Assembly (NCBI GenBank): GCA_029861675.1
Contig: JAOTYV010000155.1
Location: forward strand, 1 to 10,976
Origin: Alphaproteobacteria bacterium
GTDB lineage: Bacteria > Pseudomonadota > Alphaproteobacteria > UBA8366
Length of the DNA: 10,976 nucleotides
Direction: 5' to 3'
The notes under the pieces were generated by a model. It saw only the letters and a program-made list of their open reading frames with translations. It ran no database searches and was not told the DNA's origin. The first letter of the stretch is position 1; each line of letters begins with the position of its first letter. Both the position numbers and the translations under genes were made by a program. This document shows, one piece after another, positions 7,694 to 10,976 of this stretch.

Positions 7694-9607
7694 TCAATGC
7701 GAGGCGGCACTGCGCTCCGGCTTGATCGCGCCGCCATGTTCGGCGGCAAGCTGCTTGATGATCGCCAGCACCTGATCGGTCCGCCGCATCCGCGCGGCGT
7801 CCTCCAATTCATCGAGCGCACGTTGCAGGATCGGTAATTCGGCGCGCGGCGGATCGGCCAGCATGAGGCTCGGATGGATGGTCGGCAGCAACTCCTCGGA
7901 TTTGTGCAGTAATTCCTCGAACATTTTCTCGCCCGGCCGCAGACCGACGAATTTTATCGCAATATCGGTGTCCGGCCGCATGCCCGCGAGCCGGATCATC
8001 TGCCGCGCCAAATCGAGGATGCGCACCGGATCGCCCATTTCCAGGACGAAGATCCGGCCACTCGCCGTGTCATCCGCTTTGCCGATCGCCGAGGCCTGCA
8101 AGACCAGCTCGACGGCCTCGCGCACCGACATGAAGAACCGCGTCACTTCCGGATCGGTCACGGTAATGGGGCCGCCCTCGCGGATCTGCCGCTGGAACAG
8201 GGGCACCACGGAACCGGTGGAGCCGAGCACGTTGCCGAAGCGCACCGTAACGAACCGGGTGCCGCCGGTGTCGCGGCTAACGCGGTCGAGCGCCTGGCAA
8301 TAGCTCTCGGCGAGGCGTTTCGACACGCCCATCACGTTGGTCGGGTTGACCGCCTTGTCCGTGGATATCTGCACCATCATGCGAACGCCGGCCGCCGCGC
8401 AGGCGTCGGCGACGTTGCGGCTGCCGACCGTGTTGGTCAGCACGCCTTCCAGCGGGTTCAGCTCCACCATGGGAACGTGTTTGAGCGCCGCGGCATGAAA
8501 CACCAGCTCCGGCGCGTGTTCCGCCATCACCTCGTCCAGCCGGCCGCGGTCGCGCACGTCGCCGAGGATCGCCGCCCGGTCGAGCTCGGGGTAGCGTTCG
8601 GCCAGCGCGCCGTCGACCGTGTAGAGGTTGAATTCGGATGCGTCGAACAGGATGATCTTGCATGGCTTGTGTTCGACGATCTGGCGCACCAGCTCGCCGC
8701 CGATCGTGCCGCCGGCGCCGGTGACCAGCACGGTGCGCCCGTCAATCAACTGCCGCATCGCATCCCGGTCCAGCACCGCCTGCGGCCGGCCCAGCAGGTC
8801 GTCGATGGCGATCGGCTGGGCTTGCAGCTTGTCGTCGATGCCGCTCGACAAATCGGCGAGGCGCGGCAGGCGGGCCAGGCTCAGGCCCAGGACTTCCGTG
8901 CGGCCCAGCAGGTCGCGCACCTGCGCGCCATCGGCGCGATGATCGGTCAGCACGAGCCGTTGCGGGCGCGGGTCGTTGCTGGCCTCGACGATGTCCTCGA
9001 GTTCGGACAGGCGGCCCAAGACCGGAACGCCGTGGATCGACCGGCCGACACGGCGGCCGGTATCGTCGATCACGCCGACAATCTTGTAGGTCGATTGCGG
9101 GTCATGGTTCTGCTGGCGAATGAAAATTTCCGCGGCATCGTTGGCGCCGACCAGGAGCACCGGCACTCGGCGCAAATCCGTGCGCTTCAGGAAGTTCTCG
9201 ATCCGGCGGTCCTTGAACAGGCGGTAGGCGAAGCGCGGCGCGCCGAGCAGGAACATCAGCACGAACCAGTTGATGAACGGCAGCGACCGCGGGAACAGCT
9301 CGAGCCGGGTGATCTCGAACAGCAGCGGCAGGAAAATCAGGATCGTCAGCGTCACCGCCTTGGTGATCGCGACAAGGTCTTCGAGCGATGCATAGCGCCA
9401 GATTCCGCGGTACATCCGGCAGAGCCAGAACATCGGCGCGGCGACCGCGGCGAACAGCACGGTGCCGGTCAGGATGTAGTCTGCCGCGTAGGCGAGCGTC
9501 AGATCCCCCAATCGCAGGTACATGGATAGGGGGAAGGAGATCGCCGCCATCGCAACATCGTGGAAAAACGCGATGCGGGCTCTGCCCAACCGGAAGTGGA
9601 TCGCCAT
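7694..9607 (-). CDS. Membrane-anchored nucleotide-sugar 4,6-dehydratase (WbpM/FlaA1/CapD family)
   Basis: Long-form polysaccharide-biosynthesis dehydratase, 637 residues. It probably converts UDP-GlcNAc to UDP-2-acetamido-2,6-dideoxy-4-hexulose at the inner membrane. Four hydrophobic helices come first (about 13-33, 41-63, 79-101, 107-125). A CoA-binding-like Rossmann domain follows (VLLVGANDAAEIF, 150-162; VGVIDD, 177-182). The catalytic SDR domain has GAGGTIG (297-303; family consensus GAGGSIG), FDASEFNLY (321-329), FHAAALKHVPMVE (370-382), ISTDKAVNPTNVMGVSK (414-430), RFGNVLGS (456-463) and GLRPGEK (555-561). Met426-x3-Lys430 replaces the usual Tyr-x3-Lys, as established for the altered Ser-Met-Lys triad of WbpM-type enzymes. 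The start at 9607 is chosen because a longer upstream reading runs into the 3' end of the preceding gene with no family similarity; GGGAG is only 1 base from this ATG, unusually close. It lies 55 bp after the WbpV-like gene. The exact sugar substrate is inferred. Confidence 0.93.
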   Translation of the reverse strand: MAIHFRLGRARIAFFHDVAMAAISFPLSMYLRLGDLTLAYAADYILTGTVLFAAVAAPMFWLCRMYRGIWRYASLEDLVAITKAVTLTILIFLPLLFEITRLELFPRSLPFINWFVLMFLLGAPRFAYRLFKDRRIENFLKRTDLRRVPVLLVGANDAAEIFIRQQNHDPQSTYKIVGVIDDTGRRVGRSIHGVPVLGRLSELEDIVEASNDPRPQRLVLTDHRADGAQVRDLLGRTEVLGLSLARLPRLADLSSGIDDKLQAQPIAIDDLLGRPQAVLDRDAMRQLIDGRTVLVTGAGGTIGGELVRQIVEHKPCKIILFDASEFNLYTVDGALAERYPELDRAAILGDVRDRGRLDEVMAEHAPELVFHAAALKHVPMVELNPLEGVLTNTVGSRNVADACAAAGVRMMVQISTDKAVNPTNVMGVSKRLAESYCQALDRVSRDTGGTRFVTVRFGNVLGSTGSVVPLFQRQIREGGPITVTDPEVTRFFMSVREAVELVLQASAIGKADDTASGRIFVLEMGDPVRILDLARQMIRLAGMRPDTDIAIKFVGLRPGEKMFEELLHKSEELLPTIHPSLMLADPPRAELPILQRALDELEDAARMRRTDQVLAIIKQLAAEHGGAIKPERSAASH

Positions 9608-9662
9608 GCTCCCGGTTAATAAATGGCGGCTCGGGCCGTGGCAAGCGCAACAGCGTGGCCGG

Positions 9663-10571
9663 TTACAGATTTCCGCCGTTCCGGTCCCGGTACCACCGCG
9701 CGGTCTCGGCGAAGCCCTCGGCGGGCGTGTGCGGCGGCGTCCAGCCGGGCAGCGCGCCATCGACGGTCAGCGACCCCGCGAGCCGGTCGAGCGCGGCGGT
9801 GCGGCCGGCGATTTTGGCGCCGGTCCGCAGCAATGCCGGCGGCACGGCGATCAGCCGGGCGGGCCGGCCCAGCGCCGCGGCCAGCCGACGGATCAATTCG
9901 GGCGTCGACAGGTCCTCCCGGTCGCTCGGCAAATAGACGCCGGGCGCGACCGTAAGCGCGGCCCGGATTGCGTCGGCCAGATTGCCGAGATGGATCAGGC
10001 TGCGGCGGTTGTCGATGCCGCCCAGCGGCAACGGCCAGCCGCGATCGATCGCCCGCAACAGCGTGAGGAAATTGCCGCGGACACCGGGTCCGTACACCAG
10101 CGGCGGCCGCAGGATAACCAAGTCGAAGGCGCCGGCGTGTTTCGCCAGCGCCTGTTCCGCCTGCCATTTCGACACCGCGTAGGGGTCTTGCGGGGCCGCC
10201 GGATCGCCGGCGGTGAGCGCATTGCGCGCGGTTTCGCCCAGCACCTTGACCGTGCTGACGAAGATGAACCGTTTGATTCCGGCGTCAGTGGCGGCCCGGG
10301 CGAGCGCCGCGGTCGCCGCGGTATTGACCCGCTGGAATGCCGCCAGCGGGTCGGCCGCCCGATCCCGCATGACATGCGCCCGCGCCGCCAGATGGATCAC
10401 CGTTTCCGCACCGTCGAGCAGCGGCCGCCAATCCGTCTCCGGCCCGATATCGCCGGTCTCGTCGCGTCCGGCGGGCCGCACGGGCAAGCCGTGCGCGGTC
10501 AGCAACGGGCACAGCGCGGTTCCGAGGAAGCCGGTCGCGCCGGTGACCAGGACCGTCCCGGCGCGCGTCAT
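9663..10571 (-). CDS. Extended-SDR NAD-dependent sugar epimerase/4-reductase (WbpV/WreQ-like)
   Basis: 302-residue extended short-chain dehydrogenase/reductase, probably cytoplasmic, acting on a nucleotide sugar. It has the nucleotide-binding GATGFLG (11-17), [10 protein letters not shown] (58-67), the Ser/Thr of the active site in [10 protein letters not shown] (104-113), the catalytic pair Tyr131-x3-Lys135 in [20 protein letters not shown] (155-163) and [14 protein letters not shown] (189-202). The FVSxxKVxGE, PYxVSKxxAE and RRSLxxxxNL pattern is that of WbpV/WreQ, which reduce UDP-4-keto-6-deoxy-GlcNAc to UDP-QuiNAc, rather than general GalE enzymes. The WbpL-like and WbpM-like genes on either side support this. 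A C4-reductase giving UDP-FucNAc, or a true 4-epimerase, cannot be excluded. ATG 10571 overlaps the TGA of the upstream gene (ATGA), so translation is probably coupled. A longer in-frame reading upstream lies in the wrong frame of the transferase gene and is not coding. Confidence 0.92.
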   Translation of the reverse strand: MTRAGTVLVTGATGFLGTALCPLLTAHGLPVRPAGRDETGDIGPETDWRPLLDGAETVIHLAARAHVMRDRAADPLAAFQRVNTAATAALARAATDAGIKRFIFVSTVKVLGETARNALTAGDPAAPQDPYAVSKWQAEQALAKHAGAFDLVILRPPLVYGPGVRGNFLTLLRAIDRGWPLPLGGIDNRRSLIHLGNLADAIRAALTVAPGVYLPSDREDLSTPELIRRLAAALGRPARLIAVPPALLRTGAKIAGRTAALDRLAGSLTVDGALPGWTPPHTPAEGFAETARWYRDRNGGNL

Positions 10572-10976
10572 CGCATCCAGGCCAGCAGCAGGGCAACCGT
10601 GGTAGCGGCTGCGGCCAGCGCGATCACCGGCTGCGCCACCGCGACCAGCGCCAGCGCCGCCAGCACCACATTCGCCGCCAGCACGGCGAGGCTGACCCGG
10701 GCATGGCTGCGGCCGTTCTGAACCGCCCGTTGATAGAAATGTTCCCGGTGGGCCTGCCATACTTTTTCGCGGCGCGCGGCACGGCGCAGCAGGGTGATGG
10801 TCGCATCGGCCAGATAATACAGCGGCAGGATCAGCGCGGGCGCCCAATATCCGGCGGCCGCCGCCTGCAGCAACAGCCAGCCGAGCAGGTAGCCCAGCGG
10901 AACGCTGCCCACATCGCCAAGGAATATTCGCGCCGGATGCCAATTGAACCGCAGGAACCCCAGCGCCGCCATGGCG
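10568..10976 (-). CDS. WecA/WbpL-like polyprenyl-phosphate sugar-1-phosphate transferase, 5'-partial
   Basis: C-terminal part (about 135 residues) of an MraY/WecA-superfamily (GT4) integral membrane enzyme that transfers a HexNAc-1-phosphate from a UDP-sugar to undecaprenyl phosphate, the priming step of O-antigen or other glycans. The frame continues past the right edge, so the ATG at 10972 is internal. Counting from that Met, [14 protein letters not shown] (10-23) is the conserved nucleotide/Mg-binding loop, followed by a membrane helix (about 24-42) and another ending in [13 protein letters not shown] (52-64). Next come the cytosolic loop [19 protein letters not shown] (69-87), with the His-containing motif typical of the WbpL/WecA group, and two last helices (about 92-113 and 115-133). 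The stop overlaps the start of the downstream WbpV-like gene. Which sugar is used cannot be read from this fragment. Confidence 0.93.
   Translation of the reverse strand, partial: AMAALGFLRFNWHPARIFLGDVGSVPLGYLLGWLLLQAAAAGYWAPALILPLYYLADATITLLRRAARREKVWQAHREHFYQRAVQNGRSHARVSLAVLAANVVLAALALVAVAQPVIALAAAATTVALLLAWMR

Noticed and set aside
8477..9529. 350-codon plus-strand open frame opposite the dehydratase
   Set aside because: Antisense shadow with a Gln-, Arg- and Ala-rich composition and no motif.
9608..9760. N-terminal extension of the dehydratase to an upstream start at 9760
   Set aside because: The extra 51 residues overlap the 3' end of the SDR gene, are Arg/Pro-rich and unlike any family N-terminus; the ATG at 9607 directly precedes the first membrane helix.
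9522..10721. 399-codon plus-strand open frame opposite the SDR gene
   Set aside because: Antisense shadow of the conserved SDR, with a Gly/Arg/Gln-rich nonsense composition.
10572..10943. N-terminal extension of the SDR to an upstream start at 10943
   Set aside because: It lies wholly out of frame inside the transferase gene and is low-complexity; the SDR fold begins just after ATG 10571.

Overview
The window is GC-rich DNA with strongly G/C-biased third codon positions. Its genes look alphaproteobacterial: a 180-kDa-class NAD-dependent glutamate dehydrogenase, a WbpL/WbpV/WbpM-like surface-polysaccharide set, and a canonical purH. A Rhodospirillales-type or related alphaproteobacterium is my best guess from family resemblance; the sequence does not prove it.

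Layout. Positions 1-4646 (+) hold nearly all of the large glutamate dehydrogenase; only its N-terminus lies off the left edge. After a 121-bp gap, positions 4768-5655 (+) encode an unrecognised polytopic membrane protein. Everything right of 5656 reads leftward on the minus strand. From right to left it contains: the C-terminal part of a WecA/WbpL-like (GT4/MraY superfamily) polyprenyl-phosphate sugar-1-phosphate transferase (10568-10976, 5' end off the right edge); an extended-SDR epimerase/reductase of WbpV/WreQ type (9663-10571) joined to it by a 4-base ATGA overlap; a WbpM/FlaA1/CapD-type membrane-anchored nucleotide-sugar 4,6-dehydratase (7694-9607); purH (6034-7611); and a small YbjQ/UPF0145 protein (5674-5994). 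The plus and minus blocks converge at 5656-5673 around a 12-bp perfect palindrome.

How the genes work together. The three sugar genes form a compact pathway, by inference: the dehydratase makes a UDP-4-keto-6-deoxy-GlcNAc intermediate, the SDR reduces or epimerises it at C4 (UDP-QuiNAc or UDP-FucNAc type), and the transferase loads the sugar phosphate onto undecaprenyl phosphate to start an O-antigen or other surface glycan. purH supplies the last two steps of IMP synthesis. It is separated from the dehydratase by 82 bp with an unusually AT-rich core, so it may have its own promoter while still receiving read-through. The glutamate dehydrogenase is a catabolic nitrogen/carbon enzyme with no evident tie to its neighbours.

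No tRNA, rRNA, CRISPR array, insertion sequence, phage gene or defence system was seen. No gap without a gene exceeds about 120 bp. The long ORFs opposite the glutamate dehydrogenase, purH and the dehydratase are shadows produced by GC-skewed codon use. I did not find a clearly new system; the most useful leads are the sugar-priming cassette and its junction with purH.
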